DNA of 64,000 nt. Source: Nocardia inohanensis NBRC 100128 (lineage in GTDB: Bacteria > Actinomycetota > Actinomycetes > Mycobacteriales > Mycobacteriaceae). This document shows, in pieces, positions 24,969-34,494 of this stretch (the stretch's first letter is position 1; each line of letters begins with the position of its first letter). The notes beneath the pieces are model-generated. The model had not been told where the DNA came from. It saw nothing but the letters and a program-made list of their open reading frames with translations, and made no database searches. The stretch is from assembly GCF_001612945.1 (NCBI RefSeq), contig NZ_BDBK01000008.1, positions 186,001-250,000 on the forward strand, given 5' to 3'. The position numbers and the translations under genes were made by a program.

Positions 24969-25417
24969 TTGGCCGACACCAGCCGCGTGAGGTACTCCGC
25001 GAGCCGGGGTAGGAAGATGCCCCAGCCGTTGTCGTGGTCGCGGTAGACCTCCTCCAATTTGGCCGCCTCCCAGCCCATCTCACGGAACCCGGTCTCGGTC
25101 ATCTTGATCAGGGTGCCGGTGCCCGAGGGGGTGAGCTCGAAGGTGACCAGTAGTGAGTCCGCGACCTCGTCGGCGACGTTGTCGGGATAGCACCAGCGGA
25201 AGGCGAACAGCCGCGGCGGGTCGGCGGTCACCACCCGCATGACCGCAACGTCTACCCGGTCTCCCCAGACCAGTTCCCCTACGGACCCCACGGTCGGCTT
25301 GAAGTCGGCTTCGTCGCTCCACCATTCGGAGACGTGCTCGGGGCTGCTGACCACCTCGTACACCACTTCGGGTGAGGCGTCGACATGAATCTCACGTTCG
25401 ATACTTCCGAACTCCAT
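24965..25417 (-). CDS. SRPBCC domain protein (first gene of ArsR operon)
   Basis: 150 residues. START-like fold: GSIEREIHVDASPEVVYEVVSSPEHVSEWWSDEADF, then VTADPPRLFAFRWCYP, TLIKMTETGFREMGWE and a C-terminal helix WGIFLPRLAEYLTRLV. The start at 25417 has GGAGGAAT upstream. Its stop overlaps the arsR start by 4 nt. The protein shares fold and layout with the third gene, so the two are probable paralogues flanking their regulator. Ligand unknown. Confidence 0.9.
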   Translation of the reverse strand: MEFGSIEREIHVDASPEVVYEVVSSPEHVSEWWSDEADFKPTVGSVGELVWGDRVDVAVMRVVTADPPRLFAFRWCYPDNVADEVADSLLVTFELTPSGTGTLIKMTETGFREMGWEAAKLEEVYRDHDNGWGIFLPRLAEYLTRLVSAK

Positions 25418-25428
25418 CGGATTCCTCC

Positions 25429-25496
25429 ATATGCAACGTTTGGTTGCATATAAAGCTAGCCCGCAGTCACGCCATGCGCAACCCTTGGTTGCGCAT
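25429..25496 (-). promoter_or_regulatory. Promoter of the SRPBCC-ArsR operon with twin operators
   Basis: Operator 1 (25429-25451): arms ATATGCAAC and GTTGCATAT around GTTTG. Operator 2 (25474-25496): arms ATGCGCAAC and GTTGCGCAT around CCTTG. Both have perfect 9-bp arms and a 5-bp centre, 45 bp apart centre to centre. On the minus strand TTGCGC (25481-25476, inside operator 2) and TAGCTT (25458-25453) form a promoter with an ideal 17-bp spacer. Operator 2 thus covers the -35 and operator 1 the transcription start. Confidence 0.75.
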
Positions 25497-25510
25497 TCGT
25501 TCGAACATCC

Positions 25511-26365
25511 TCACGGGTGCCCCGCCCGTGTTGCCGGCGCCCGCACTGCCAGCACCTGCCCCGTCCGGTTCTCCGATGTCATCCCCTCGGCCCCGAGCCA
25601 TTGCGCCGCAACCACATACAGCGTCGGCTCCGCCACCCCGCCCAGCATGCACGCGAACGCGCTGCGATCCAACGGCACCTCCGCCAGCACCTCCCCACCC
25701 TCCCGCACCCGCACGCACCGCTCCATCGCCGCACACCACACCGCCCCCTCCGCATCCAGGCAGATCCCATCCGGATACCCGTCCACCTCAGCCCACACCC
25801 GCCGATTCACCAATTCCCCATCCGCCCGAATATCGAAGGCGCTCAACCTTTTCGCGTGCGACTCCGACACGATCAACGTGCCGCCATCCGGCGTCACCAC
25901 CATCCCGTTCGGAAATGCCATCCCATCGGCAACCTCGCGCACCGCCCCCTCCGGCGTCACCAACGCGATCACCCCCAGCCCCGGCTCTGCCCCGCCCATC
26001 ATGTCGTACCCGATCCCGTTCACATACGCGTTCCCCCGCCCATCCACCACGATCTCGTTCCACGCATGCTCATCGATCCCACCCAATTCCGCATGCGTAA
26101 CCCAAGCCCCACCCTCCGCCCGCCGCAAAACTCTCCGCCCGTCCCCATTCGACACCATCAGCATCCGCCCATCCGGCAACCAGTCGAAACAAAACGGCAA
26201 CCCCTTCGCCCCGAACTCCACCACCCTCCGCCCCACCTCATCAACACTGAACACTTCCCCCGCCACCCAATCCGACAACCACAACTTCCCCCCGTGCCAC
26301 CGCGGCGACTCACCCAATGCCAGCCCCTCGACCAGCACCTTCGGCTCCAGCAAAACCCCGGACAT
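25511..26365 (-). CDS. SMP-30/gluconolactonase family protein
   Basis: 284 residues of six-bladed beta-propeller type. Landmarks: LGESPRWHGGKLWLSDW with the metal-ligand Glu near residue 18, LPFCFDWLPDGRMLMVS, GNAYVNGIGYDM (Asn ligand), FPNGMVVTPDGGTLIVSES, and GYPDGICLDAEGAVWCA with the catalytic or metal Asp. Such enzymes hydrolyse lactones with a divalent cation; the substrate is not predictable. No signal peptide, hence cytosolic. It is upstream of, and points the same way as, the SRPBCC-ArsR operon, but that operon has its own promoter. Confidence 0.88.
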   Translation of the reverse strand: MSGVLLEPKVLVEGLALGESPRWHGGKLWLSDWVAGEVFSVDEVGRRVVEFGAKGLPFCFDWLPDGRMLMVSNGDGRRVLRRAEGGAWVTHAELGGIDEHAWNEIVVDGRGNAYVNGIGYDMMGGAEPGLGVIALVTPEGAVREVADGMAFPNGMVVTPDGGTLIVSESHAKRLSAFDIRADGELVNRRVWAEVDGYPDGICLDAEGAVWCAAMERCVRVREGGEVLAEVPLDRSAFACMLGGVAEPTLYVVAAQWLGAEGMTSENRTGQVLAVRAPATRAGHP

Positions 26366-26519
26366 AAGCCACCTCCGACTCGATCGATGCGCGATACAAC
26401 AGAGACGCCGTACTCGTCACGATTTCATCGGTCCGTCAGAATCAGCCATAACCGGCCGGTTGGCCGCGGCACGAATCGGGTAACGAATCCATTACCTGTC
26501 AAATCGCAGTGGGGGAGAC

Positions 26520-27422
26520 ATGACCGAACCAGCTCATCGAATTACGGAAACCGAGAGCGCCGCACCAACCTTCGTATTCGTGCACGGCCTGGCCAGCAAC
26601 AGCTTCTTCTGGACGCCCGTGGTTCGCGAACTCGCCCTGCTCGGCCACCGCAGCCTGCCGGTGGACCTGCCCGGTCACGGCCTCGAAACCTCGATCCCCG
26701 TGTCCTATCAAGCACCTCAAGACCTGCCCGCCTATACCACCGGCTCCTCGCCGATGTCCGCGATTACCTTGCAGGACAACGTCTCCCACGTCATCGACGC
26801 CGTACGCCAGGTCCGGCGACACGGCCCGGTCATCCTGGTCGGCCACAGCCTCGGCGGCATCACCCTCGGCTTGGTCGGCAATGCCATCCCCGAGGCCATC
26901 GATCGAATCGTCTACGTATCCGCCTTCTGCCCCTCCACCCCCGAAGCCCCGAATGCGATGGCCCTGAGCCAAACCCCGGAAGCGCTGAAAGACGTCCCCG
27001 CCCCGAACCCGAATCACTCCCTGTTCCTCGGCCTGGACGCCCCGCCACCAGGCATCATCCGATTCAACTTGCGTTCGGCCGACCTCGAGGCCCTCGAGGA
27101 CTTCCGCCTCGTCAACATGCCCGACGCCACCCTGGATCAGACCCTGACCGTCCTCAATTACTTCATGCAACACGAGGACTCGGCCCAACCCAGCTTCACC
27201 GACGCCCGCGTGGACGCCCAAACCTGGGGCCGAATCCCACGCACCTACATTCGCCTGACCCGCGACAACGTCATCTCCCCGGCCCTGGCCACCAAAATGA
27301 TCGAAGACGCCGACCGCCTCACCCCCGACAACCCCTTCGACGTCCACGACCTGCGCGCCGGCCACACAGACGTCACGTTCCACGCCCGCGAACTAGCGGC
27401 CATCCTCGACCAACTCACCTGA
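26520..27422 (+). CDS. Alpha/beta hydrolase (EstC-like)
   Basis: 300 residues. It has the oxyanion motif FVFVHGLASNSFFW, the nucleophile elbow LVGHSLGGITLGL (serine near residue 119), and the C-terminal histidine in DLRAGHTDVTFHARELAAIL. The start has GGGGGAGA 5 nt before the ATG. Layout matches salicylate-esterase/hydroxynitrile-lyase-like hydrolases common in actinomycetes. Single-gene unit, divergent from the SMP-30 gene. Substrate unknown. Confidence 0.9.
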   Translation: MTEPAHRITETESAAPTFVFVHGLASNSFFWTPVVRELALLGHRSLPVDLPGHGLETSIPVSYQAPQDLPAYTTGSSPMSAITLQDNVSHVIDAVRQVRRHGPVILVGHSLGGITLGLVGNAIPEAIDRIVYVSAFCPSTPEAPNAMALSQTPEALKDVPAPNPNHSLFLGLDAPPPGIIRFNLRSADLEALEDFRLVNMPDATLDQTLTVLNYFMQHEDSAQPSFTDARVDAQTWGRIPRTYIRLTRDNVISPALATKMIEDADRLTPDNPFDVHDLRAGHTDVTFHARELAAILDQLT

Positions 27423-27542
27423 ACGCTCACGACTCGGATCAGCCGGTGGGCCGCGGATTACTGAGCACCCGGATCGCGTCCGACAAAGGAATCATCCGAT
27501 CCGGCTGCTCGGTGGCGGTCGGCAGGTGCGGATGGGTCTTGA

Positions 27543-27557
27543 TACGTTGACGTGGTG
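27543..27557 (+). promoter_or_regulatory. -10 box and leaderless start of the secreted SMP-30 protein
   Basis: TACGTT (27543-27548) lies 6 nt before the second of two consecutive GTG codons (27552 and 27555). This favours 27555 as the start. Confidence 0.4.
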
Positions 27558-28532
27558 CGAGGTGTCAAGAGGGGGAGCCGGCGGCTCCGAACGGGCTGGT
27601 TGGTTGCTGCGGTCGCTGCGGGAATCGTTGTGGTGCAACCGGATGCGGGGGCTTCGCCGTTTGCGCCGGATTGTTCGGCCGGGTGGGAAGTGAGCACCGT
27701 GATGAGCGGGCGCGGGGAGCTGGAGAATCTGGATTCGGATGGGCGGGGCGGGTTTTACGTCACCACCATTCTTGCGGGCGAGCTGCTGCATGTGGGCGCG
27801 GACGGGGGTGTCGAGACTGTCGCGCAGGGGTTCGATCATCCGGCGGGAGTGCGGTTCGATGGGCGGTACGTGTACTTCGTTACCGGGGACGATTTTTCGG
27901 CGGCTCCGGGGCAGTTGTATCGGTATGACACGGAATCGGGTGAGCTGGTTTCGCTGCTCAGCGGGTTGAGCATGGCCAATGGCCTGTTGTTGCTGCCCGA
28001 TGGGGACCTGCTGATCGCGACCAGTTCGTTCACCGGTGCCTCGCAGGGGATTTCGCGCTACCGTCCCGCGACGGGTGAGTACATCAAGGGATGGGCGCCG
28101 CTGACTGCCGCGAACGGGCTGGCGCTGTCGGAAGACGGTAAGGCGGTTTACGCGAGCTCGCTGACCATGCGAATTCAGCGGGTGCCGCTGGATAATCCGC
28201 AGGCCGCGACCTTCGTGACCGGTGTGCCGAAGGTGCTGGCTTTGCCCGACGATATGGAGGCGACGCGATCGGGGCTGCTGTTCTTCGGCGATCACGGGGT
28301 CGGTGCGATCTACCGGACCGATACCGCCACCGGCGAAACCTGTTCGATCATCGACGGTTTGATCAAACCGTCCGCGACGCGGGTGCCACCGGACGGCGTC
28401 AGTTCGGTTCGCATCGCGCGCGACGGCGACGGCTGGGCGCTCTACGCCACCGCGATGGACGGCAATCTGCGTCGCCTGCGCCCGCCGCCGGGCATCGACC
28501 TCACCCCGGTCACCAATCGTCCAGGTAACTGA
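27555..28532 (+). CDS. Secreted SMP-30/gluconolactonase-like beta-propeller protein
   Basis: 325 residues. A signal peptide (RRLRTGWLVAAVAAGIVVVQPDAGA-SP) is followed by a propeller: LENLDSDGRGGFYVTTILAGELLHVGADG, FDHPAGVRFDGRYVYF, LSMANGLLLLPDGDLLIATSSF, AANGLALSEDGKAVYASSL, LALPDDMEATRSGLLFFGDHGVG. It resembles extracytoplasmic SMP-30 proteins. Repeated NG and PDD/PDG turns supply likely metal ligands. The role outside the cell is unknown. The GTG start at 27555 fits a leaderless message; a GTG 3 nt earlier is equally in frame. Confidence 0.85.
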   Translation: MRGVKRGSRRLRTGWLVAAVAAGIVVVQPDAGASPFAPDCSAGWEVSTVMSGRGELENLDSDGRGGFYVTTILAGELLHVGADGGVETVAQGFDHPAGVRFDGRYVYFVTGDDFSAAPGQLYRYDTESGELVSLLSGLSMANGLLLLPDGDLLIATSSFTGASQGISRYRPATGEYIKGWAPLTAANGLALSEDGKAVYASSLTMRIQRVPLDNPQAATFVTGVPKVLALPDDMEATRSGLLFFGDHGVGAIYRTDTATGETCSIIDGLIKPSATRVPPDGVSSVRIARDGDGWALYATAMDGNLRRLRPPPGIDLTPVTNRPGN

Positions 28533-28596
28533 GCCGCCACACATCGGACCGTAATCGATACGGCGGGAATAACTCTCGTGGGTTTGTTCGACGGCT

Positions 28597-28920
28597 TCAG
28601 TCCAGCGGCGGGATGAGCCATCGGGCATAGGTGTTCTCTGGGGAGACGGTGATCAGATCGGCCACCTTGATGACGTCGGCGGGCACCTCACCGTCGAAAT
28701 GTTCGAGGCTGGGGGTGATTACGGCTTCGGCATCCAGCCGGGTGAGGACGGTGCGGACGCGAGCGAGGAGCCGATCGGTGTCAGGGCCGAGGACGAGCGT
28801 CTTGCAGAGGTCGTAACCTAGTCGGCCGGCGAGGTGACGAATTTGCGCCTCGTCCCATTGTTGTCGAGCGCCCGACACGTCGTGTCGGAGGAAACCTATG
28901 GCGGCTGGTTGCGGCCGCAT
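28597..28920 (-). CDS. Conserved-looking hypothetical protein, 107 residues
   Basis: The ATG at 28920 has a strong Shine-Dalgarno sequence (GAGGAGGAG), which makes a real gene likely. The sequence (AIGFLRHDVSGARQQWDEAQIRHLAGRLGY, then VRTVLTRLDAEAVITPSLEHFDGEV and ENTYARWL) suggests an alternating alpha/beta fold. The opening is faintly reminiscent of the start of serine-recombinase domains, but the catalytic serine context is absent and I make no functional call. It lies just downstream of the nuo terminator, reading the same way. Confidence 0.65.
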   Translation of the reverse strand: MRPQPAAIGFLRHDVSGARQQWDEAQIRHLAGRLGYDLCKTLVLGPDTDRLLARVRTVLTRLDAEAVITPSLEHFDGEVPADVIKVADLITVSPENTYARWLIPPLD

Positions 28921-29012
28921 GACTCCTCCTCGAGGGAAGCCGTGATGGTGCTGGTTTCAACGCTAAGCGACGCGGGCGGGGTGGGGAAGGATAGTGCGGA
29001 GGGCTACCGAAA

Positions 29013-29046
29013 CAGGAAGGGCCGGGCGGATGCCCGGCCCTTCCTG
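29013..29046 (-). terminator. Strong hairpin terminator after nuoN
   Basis: CAGGAAGGGCCGGGC (29013-29027), loop GGAT, GCCCGGCCCTTCCTG (29032-29046): a perfect 15-bp stem starting 11 bp after the nuoN stop. There is no long U-tract, which is common for GC-rich actinobacteria. It probably ends the 16-kb nuo transcript. Confidence 0.8.
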
Positions 29047-29056
29047 ATGGGGTCGA

Positions 29057-30694
29057 TCAGTGGATGAGAGTGGCCGCCTGCTCGGCGAGGTCGAGCAGGG
29101 GTTGCGGGAAGATGCCGAGGACCAGGGTGGCCGCGGCGGTGAGGGCGATGACCGTGGTGGTGAGGGTGGGGAAGACGACGGTCGGGCCGGGGGTGGGGGC
29201 GTCGGTGAAGAACATGAGGACGATCACGCGGACGTAGAAGAAGGCCGCGATGGCGCTGGTGACTACGCCGACGATGACCAGTGGAGTGGCTCCGCCGGAG
29301 GAGGCCGCTTGGAAGACAGCGAATTTGGCGATGAAGCCGCTGGTCAGGGGGATGCCGGCGAAGGAGAGGAGGAACAGGGACAAGATGGTGGCGAGCCAGG
29401 GGGAGCGGCGGCCCATGCCGGCCCAGGCGGTGAGAGAGGTTGCCTCGTCGCCGTTTTCGTCGCGGACCAGGCTGACGATGGCGAAGGCGCCCAGGGTGCC
29501 GACGCCGTAGGTGGCGAGGTAGAACAGGACCGAGGAGATGCCGGCGGTGTTGGCCGCGACCAGTGCGGTGAGGATGAAACCCGCGTGGGCGACGGCGGAG
29601 TAGGCGAGCATGCGCTTCATGTCGGTCTGGGTGATGGCCAGGATCGCACCGGCCACCATGGTGGCGATGGCGATGGCGGCCAGGATCGGACGCCAGTCAT
29701 CACGCAGGCCCGGCACCGCGACATACAGCACGCGGAGCATGGCGCCGACGGCCGCGATCTTGGTGGCGGCGGCCATGAAGGCGGTCACGGCGGTGGGCGC
29801 GCCCTGGTAGACGTCGGGCACCCAGCTCTGGAACGGCACCGCGCCGATCTTGAAGAGCAGCCCGACCGCCAGCATGGCGACGCCGAGAACCGCCAGGGTG
29901 TGCGAGTTTCCGCTGTCCCGGGTGACCGCGTCGGCGATACCCGCCAGCCGCACCGTCCCCGCGTACCCGTACAGCAACGCCATCCCGTAGAGGAAGAACG
30001 CGGACGAGAACGCCCCCAGCAGGAAGTATTTCAGCGCCGCCTCCTGGGAGAGCAGCCTGCGCCGCCGCGCCAATCCGCACAGCAGATACAGCGGCAGCGA
30101 CAGCACTTCCAGCGCGATGAACATGGTCAGCAGATCATTGGAGGCCGGGAAGAGCATGAGCCCGGCGACCGCGAACATGGTGAGCGGGAAGACCTCGGTG
30201 GTGGCGATTCCGGCTCGGGTGGCGGCGATTTCGTCGGAACTGCCGGGAGTGGCCGCGGCCTGCGGGGTGAAGGCATCCACGCCGCGCGAGGCCGTCAGGC
30301 TCCAGGTGCCGGGTCCTTCCCGCCGGATCGGCATCCGGTCGGCCCGGCGCTCGGCCATGAACAGCAGTCCGAGCATCGACACCACCAGAATGGTCCCCTG
30401 CAAGAACAAGGTCACGCCGTCGATGGCGACCGCTCCGACCACCGCGCTCTCCTGGGTGCCGCGCAATCCGATGACCGCGCCGAGCGCCACACCGAGACCG
30501 CCCAGTCCGAGAACCAACTGAATGAAGTAACGAGACACCCTGGGCGCGAACGCCTCCACCAGCACCCCGGCCACCGCGACGCCGAACACGATCAGCATCG
30601 GCGACAGGTCCCGGTATTCGATGGACGGCGCCGGCACCGCCGCCGCGAGCGGCATATCCGCTCCGGCGGCGAACAGCGAAGAGCCTGCACTCAT
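29057..30694 (-). CDS. nuoN: NADH-quinone oxidoreductase subunit N
   Basis: 545 residues, about 14 transmembrane helices. It is one of the three antiporter-like proton-pumping subunits of complex I. Family marks are the TLFLQGTILVVSMLGLLFMAE segment, LPLYLLCGLARRRRLLSQEAALKYFLLGAFSSAFFLYG with its conserved helix-5 Glu/Lys region, VPFQSWVPDVYQGAPTAVTAFMAAATKIAAVGAMLR, and TQTDMKRMLAYSAVAHAGFIL. Last gene of the operon, overlapping nuoM by 4 nt (ATGA) and followed by a strong terminator. Confidence 0.97.
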   Translation of the reverse strand: MSAGSSLFAAGADMPLAAAVPAPSIEYRDLSPMLIVFGVAVAGVLVEAFAPRVSRYFIQLVLGLGGLGVALGAVIGLRGTQESAVVGAVAIDGVTLFLQGTILVVSMLGLLFMAERRADRMPIRREGPGTWSLTASRGVDAFTPQAAATPGSSDEIAATRAGIATTEVFPLTMFAVAGLMLFPASNDLLTMFIALEVLSLPLYLLCGLARRRRLLSQEAALKYFLLGAFSSAFFLYGMALLYGYAGTVRLAGIADAVTRDSGNSHTLAVLGVAMLAVGLLFKIGAVPFQSWVPDVYQGAPTAVTAFMAAATKIAAVGAMLRVLYVAVPGLRDDWRPILAAIAIATMVAGAILAITQTDMKRMLAYSAVAHAGFILTALVAANTAGISSVLFYLATYGVGTLGAFAIVSLVRDENGDEATSLTAWAGMGRRSPWLATILSLFLLSFAGIPLTSGFIAKFAVFQAASSGGATPLVIVGVVTSAIAAFFYVRVIVLMFFTDAPTPGPTVVFPTLTTTVIALTAAATLVLGIFPQPLLDLAEQAATLIH

Positions 30695-32307
30695 TTGTGT
30701 GCACCTCCGGTTTCGGTCTGAGCGGCTTCGGGCTGCACCGCCGGTTTCGGATCGTGCTGCCCGATGGTGCTGAGCGTGTTGGCCACGGCCGGATCGATGC
30801 GGTCCAGTACCGGCTTCGGGTAGAACCCGAGCACCAGCAGCGCCACCAGCAGCGGTACCACCACGACCATTTCGCGCGGCAGCAGATCGTAGAGCCGCTC
30901 ATTGCCCTTCTTGACCGGGCCCGTCATCATGCGCTGGTACATCCACAGGATGTAGAGCGCGGCCAGCACCAGCGCCGTGGACGCCAGGATCGCCGCCACC
31001 GGGTAGCGCGTGAAGGTGCCGATCAGAACCAGGAATTCACTGATGAACGGCGCCAGCCCCGGCAGCGACAGCGTGGCCAGACCGGCGATGAAGAAGCTGC
31101 CCGCCAGCACCGGCGCCACCTTCTGCACCCCGCCGTACTCGGCGATGAGCCGGGTTCCGCGCCGCGACACCAGGAATCCGGCGATCAGGAACAGCGCAGC
31201 CGTCGAGATCCCGTGATTGACCATGTACAGCGTCGCACCGGACCCGCCCTGGGTGGTGAGCGCGAAGATGCCCAGAATGATGAACCCGAAGTGCGAGATC
31301 GAGGTGTAGGCGATCAACCGCATCACATCGGTCTGCCCGATGGCCAGCAGCGCCCCGTAGATGATCCCGATCACCGCCAGCACGCTGATGAACGGCGCGT
31401 AAGTCGAAGTGGCGGAGGGGAACAGCAGCAGGCAGTAGCGCAGCATGCCGAAGGTCCCGACCTTGTCGACGATGGCCATCATCAGCACCGCGCTGGCCGG
31501 CGTCGCGGCCACGGCGGCATCCGGCAGCCAGGTGTGCAACGGCCACAGCGGCGCCTTCACCGCGAACGCGAACATGAAGCCGAGGAACAGCGCGTTCAGC
31601 ACCGCCGGCCCGGCCCCGAGCTGCCCGGAGTTGGCGGCCTCCATGACGGCGCGGAAATCGAAGGTGCCCTTGCCGTCCACGCCCAGCTTCTCGCGCGCGG
31701 TCAGCACGTACAGCCCGATGACGGCCGCCAGCATGATGAGCCCGCCGAACAGGTTGTACAGCAGGAACTTCACCGCCGCCCGCGACCGCTGCGCCCGCAC
31801 CGCCCGATCGCTGGTGCGCGGCCCGAACCCGCCGATGAGGAAGTACATCGGGATGAGCATGACCTCGAAGAACACGTAGAACAACAGGATGTCCAAGGCG
31901 GTGAAGGAGATCAGCACCATGGACTCGACCACCAGCGTCAAGGCCATGTAGTAGTGCGTCACCCGGTGCCCGGTGCCCACCGAACGCTCGTCCTGCCAGC
32001 CGGCCAGGATGAGCAGCGGCACCAGTCCGGCGGTCAGCAGCACCAGAACCAGTGCGATGCCATCGATTCCGAGCGTGTAGCCCGCGCCGAACGCCGGAAT
32101 CCATTGATGCGATTCGACGAACTGGTAGTGCTCGCCGCCAGGCTCGAAATCGATAGCCAGCCAGATCCCCACCCCGAGCGTGCCCAGCGACACGATCAGC
32201 GCGAAGGCGCGGGCGGCGGTCCGCCACGCGGCGGGGAACAACAGCACCAGCACCGCCCCCACCATGGGCGCCGCCCACAGCGTTGTCAGCCAAGGAAAGT
32301 CGTTCAA
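30691..32307 (-). CDS. nuoM: NADH-quinone oxidoreductase subunit M
   Basis: 538 residues, antiporter-like membrane subunit. Start: no ATG or GTG fits; a TTG at 32307 overlaps the nuoL stop (TTGA) and gives LNDFPWLTTLWAAP, which aligns with the MNNVPWLSVLW opening of mycobacterial NuoM as remembered. Diagnostic segments: DILLFYVFFEVMLIPMYFLIGGFG (conserved Glu), AVKFLLYNLFGGLIMLAAVIGLY, APLWPLHTWLPDAAVAATPASAVLMMAIVDKVGTFGMLRY (conserved Lys), and QTDVMRLIAYTSISHFGFIILGI. Translationally coupled to nuoL and nuoN. Confidence 0.95.
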   Translation of the reverse strand: MNDFPWLTTLWAAPMVGAVLVLLFPAAWRTAARAFALIVSLGTLGVGIWLAIDFEPGGEHYQFVESHQWIPAFGAGYTLGIDGIALVLVLLTAGLVPLLILAGWQDERSVGTGHRVTHYYMALTLVVESMVLISFTALDILLFYVFFEVMLIPMYFLIGGFGPRTSDRAVRAQRSRAAVKFLLYNLFGGLIMLAAVIGLYVLTAREKLGVDGKGTFDFRAVMEAANSGQLGAGPAVLNALFLGFMFAFAVKAPLWPLHTWLPDAAVAATPASAVLMMAIVDKVGTFGMLRYCLLLFPSATSTYAPFISVLAVIGIIYGALLAIGQTDVMRLIAYTSISHFGFIILGIFALTTQGGSGATLYMVNHGISTAALFLIAGFLVSRRGTRLIAEYGGVQKVAPVLAGSFFIAGLATLSLPGLAPFISEFLVLIGTFTRYPVAAILASTALVLAALYILWMYQRMMTGPVKKGNERLYDLLPREMVVVVPLLVALLVLGFYPKPVLDRIDPAVANTLSTIGQHDPKPAVQPEAAQTETGGAHK

Positions 32308-34193
32308 AACAACCTCACCGCCAGCAGGGCGGCAGCCACCAGGGCCGCGCCGGTGAACATGGACAGGGCGTAGGACCGCACGAAACCGGTTTGCACCCGC
32401 CGGACCCGCGCCGACAATCCGCCGATGACCGCGGCCGTCGTATTGACCAGCCCGTCGATGCCGCGATTGTCGACGAACACCAGCGAACGGGTCAGGTACT
32501 GCCCGGTGCGCATGAACGCCGCCTCGTTGACCGCATCGCCGTAGAGATCCCGGCGCGCGGCTTCGATGAGACCCGATGCGGCCGGGGCGGTTTCGGGAAT
32601 CGCCTGTCCGGCGTACTGGTCGTAGGCCACCCACACGCCCGCCGCGACGACCGCGAGCGCGAAGAAGGTGATGGCCCAGACCGGAATGACCGGCTCCCCG
32701 TGATGCGCTCCGACGACCGGCTCCAGCCAGTTCGCCAGCGAGGATCCCCAGGCGAAGATCGCGCCGGAGGCGACGGATCCGATGGCCAGCAGGATCATCG
32801 GACCGGTCATGGACACCGGGGCCTCGTGCGGATGCGTGCCTTCGCGCCAGCGCTTCTCACCGAAGAAGGTGAGCAGCATGACGCGGGTCATGTAGAAGGC
32901 GGTGATACCCGCACCCGCCAGCGCCGCGATACCGGTGACGATGCCGCCCCAGCCGCCGTGCGCGAACGCCGCTTCGATGATCCGGTCCTTGGACCAGAAT
33001 CCGGCGAACGGCGGAACACCCAGGATCGCAAGGTATCCGAGCCCGAAGGTGACGTAGGTGATGGGCAGCAGTTTGCGCAGTCCGCCGTAGCGTCGCATAT
33101 CGGTTTCGTCGTTCATGGCGTGCATGACCGAGCCCGCGCCGAGGAACAGCCCGGCCTTGAAGAACCCGTGCGTGAGCAGGTGCATGATGGCCGCGGCGTA
33201 ACCGACCGGGCCGAGCCCCGCCGCGAGCACCATGTAGCCGATCTGGCTCATGGTCGATGCCGCGAGGGCCTTCTTGATGTCGTCCTTGGCGCAACCGATC
33301 ACCGCACCGAAGATCAAAGTGACCGCGCCGACGGCCATGACGCCCGCCCGCGCGCCCGGCGCCAGATCGAAGATCGGATTGGATCGCGCGATCAGGTATA
33401 CGCCCGCGGTGACCATGGTGGCCGCGTGGATGAGCGCCGACACCGGGGTCGGGCCCTCCATCGCGTCCCCGAGCCAGGATTGCAGCGGTACCTGCGCGGA
33501 CTTACCGCAGGCCCCGAGCAACAGCAGCAGCCCGATCGCGGTGAGCGTGCCCTCGCTCGCCTGGGACGCCGCTCCGAACACCGTCTGGAAGTCGATGCTC
33601 CCGAACGTCGCGAACATGACCATCAAACCGATGGCCAGCCCCATGTCACCGACCCGGTTCACCACGAACGCCTTCTTGGCGGCCGTTGCGGCCGAGGGCT
33701 TCTCGTACCAGAACCCGATCAGCAGATAGGACGCCAGGCCGACGCCTTCCCAGCCCAGGTACAGCACCAGGTAGTTGTCGGCCAGCACCAGCACCAGCAT
33801 GGCCGCGAGGAACAGGTTGAGGTAGGCGAAGAATCGCCGCCGCCCCGGATCGTGCGACATATAACCGATCGAATAGATGTGGATCAGCGATCCGACACCG
33901 GTGATCAAGAGCGCGAAGCACATCGACAGCTGATCGAGCTGGAAAGCGAAGTCCACCTTCAACCCGCTGACCGGCACCCAGTCGAACAGGCTGTAGTGCA
34001 CGGCGCGTTTCGCATCCGAGCGCCCCAGCATTTCGGTGAACGCCCACACCGCGACCCCGAAGGACGCGAGCGCCAGCAGGGACGCGACCCAGTGACCCCA
34101 CTTGTCGGTGTATTTGCCGACCAGCAAAAGGAATACGGCTCCGCCCAACGGCAGAGCGGGCAGCAGCCACAGCATCATCTGCGCGGTATCCAT
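32304..34193 (-). CDS. nuoL: NADH-quinone oxidoreductase subunit L
   Basis: 629 residues with about 16 transmembrane helices. It is the distal proton-pumping subunit whose long lateral helix spans the membrane arm. Conserved parts: NYLVLYLGWEGVGLASYLLIGFW (pump Glu), KKAFVVNRVGDMGLAIGLM, AQVPLQSWLGDAMEGPTPVSALIHAATMVTAGVYLIAR (Lys/His channel), DDIKKALAASTMSQIGYMVLAAG. The C-terminal helix ends in LAVRLF. One nucleotide separates it from the nuoK stop; its own stop overlaps the TTG of nuoM. Confidence 0.97.
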   Translation of the reverse strand: MDTAQMMLWLLPALPLGGAVFLLLVGKYTDKWGHWVASLLALASFGVAVWAFTEMLGRSDAKRAVHYSLFDWVPVSGLKVDFAFQLDQLSMCFALLITGVGSLIHIYSIGYMSHDPGRRRFFAYLNLFLAAMLVLVLADNYLVLYLGWEGVGLASYLLIGFWYEKPSAATAAKKAFVVNRVGDMGLAIGLMVMFATFGSIDFQTVFGAASQASEGTLTAIGLLLLLGACGKSAQVPLQSWLGDAMEGPTPVSALIHAATMVTAGVYLIARSNPIFDLAPGARAGVMAVGAVTLIFGAVIGCAKDDIKKALAASTMSQIGYMVLAAGLGPVGYAAAIMHLLTHGFFKAGLFLGAGSVMHAMNDETDMRRYGGLRKLLPITYVTFGLGYLAILGVPPFAGFWSKDRIIEAAFAHGGWGGIVTGIAALAGAGITAFYMTRVMLLTFFGEKRWREGTHPHEAPVSMTGPMILLAIGSVASGAIFAWGSSLANWLEPVVGAHHGEPVIPVWAITFFALAVVAAGVWVAYDQYAGQAIPETAPAASGLIEAARRDLYGDAVNEAAFMRTGQYLTRSLVFVDNRGIDGLVNTTAAVIGGLSARVRRVQTGFVRSYALSMFTGAALVAAALLAVRLF

Positions 34194-34194
34194 G

Positions 34195-34490
<296 letters not shown>

Positions 34491-34494
<4 letters not shown>

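Noticed and set aside
28597..28920. Reading the 107-residue protein as a serine recombinase fragment
   Set aside because: Only a loose resemblance at the first residues; no catalytic serine context, no recombinase helices, no repeats or target-site features around it.
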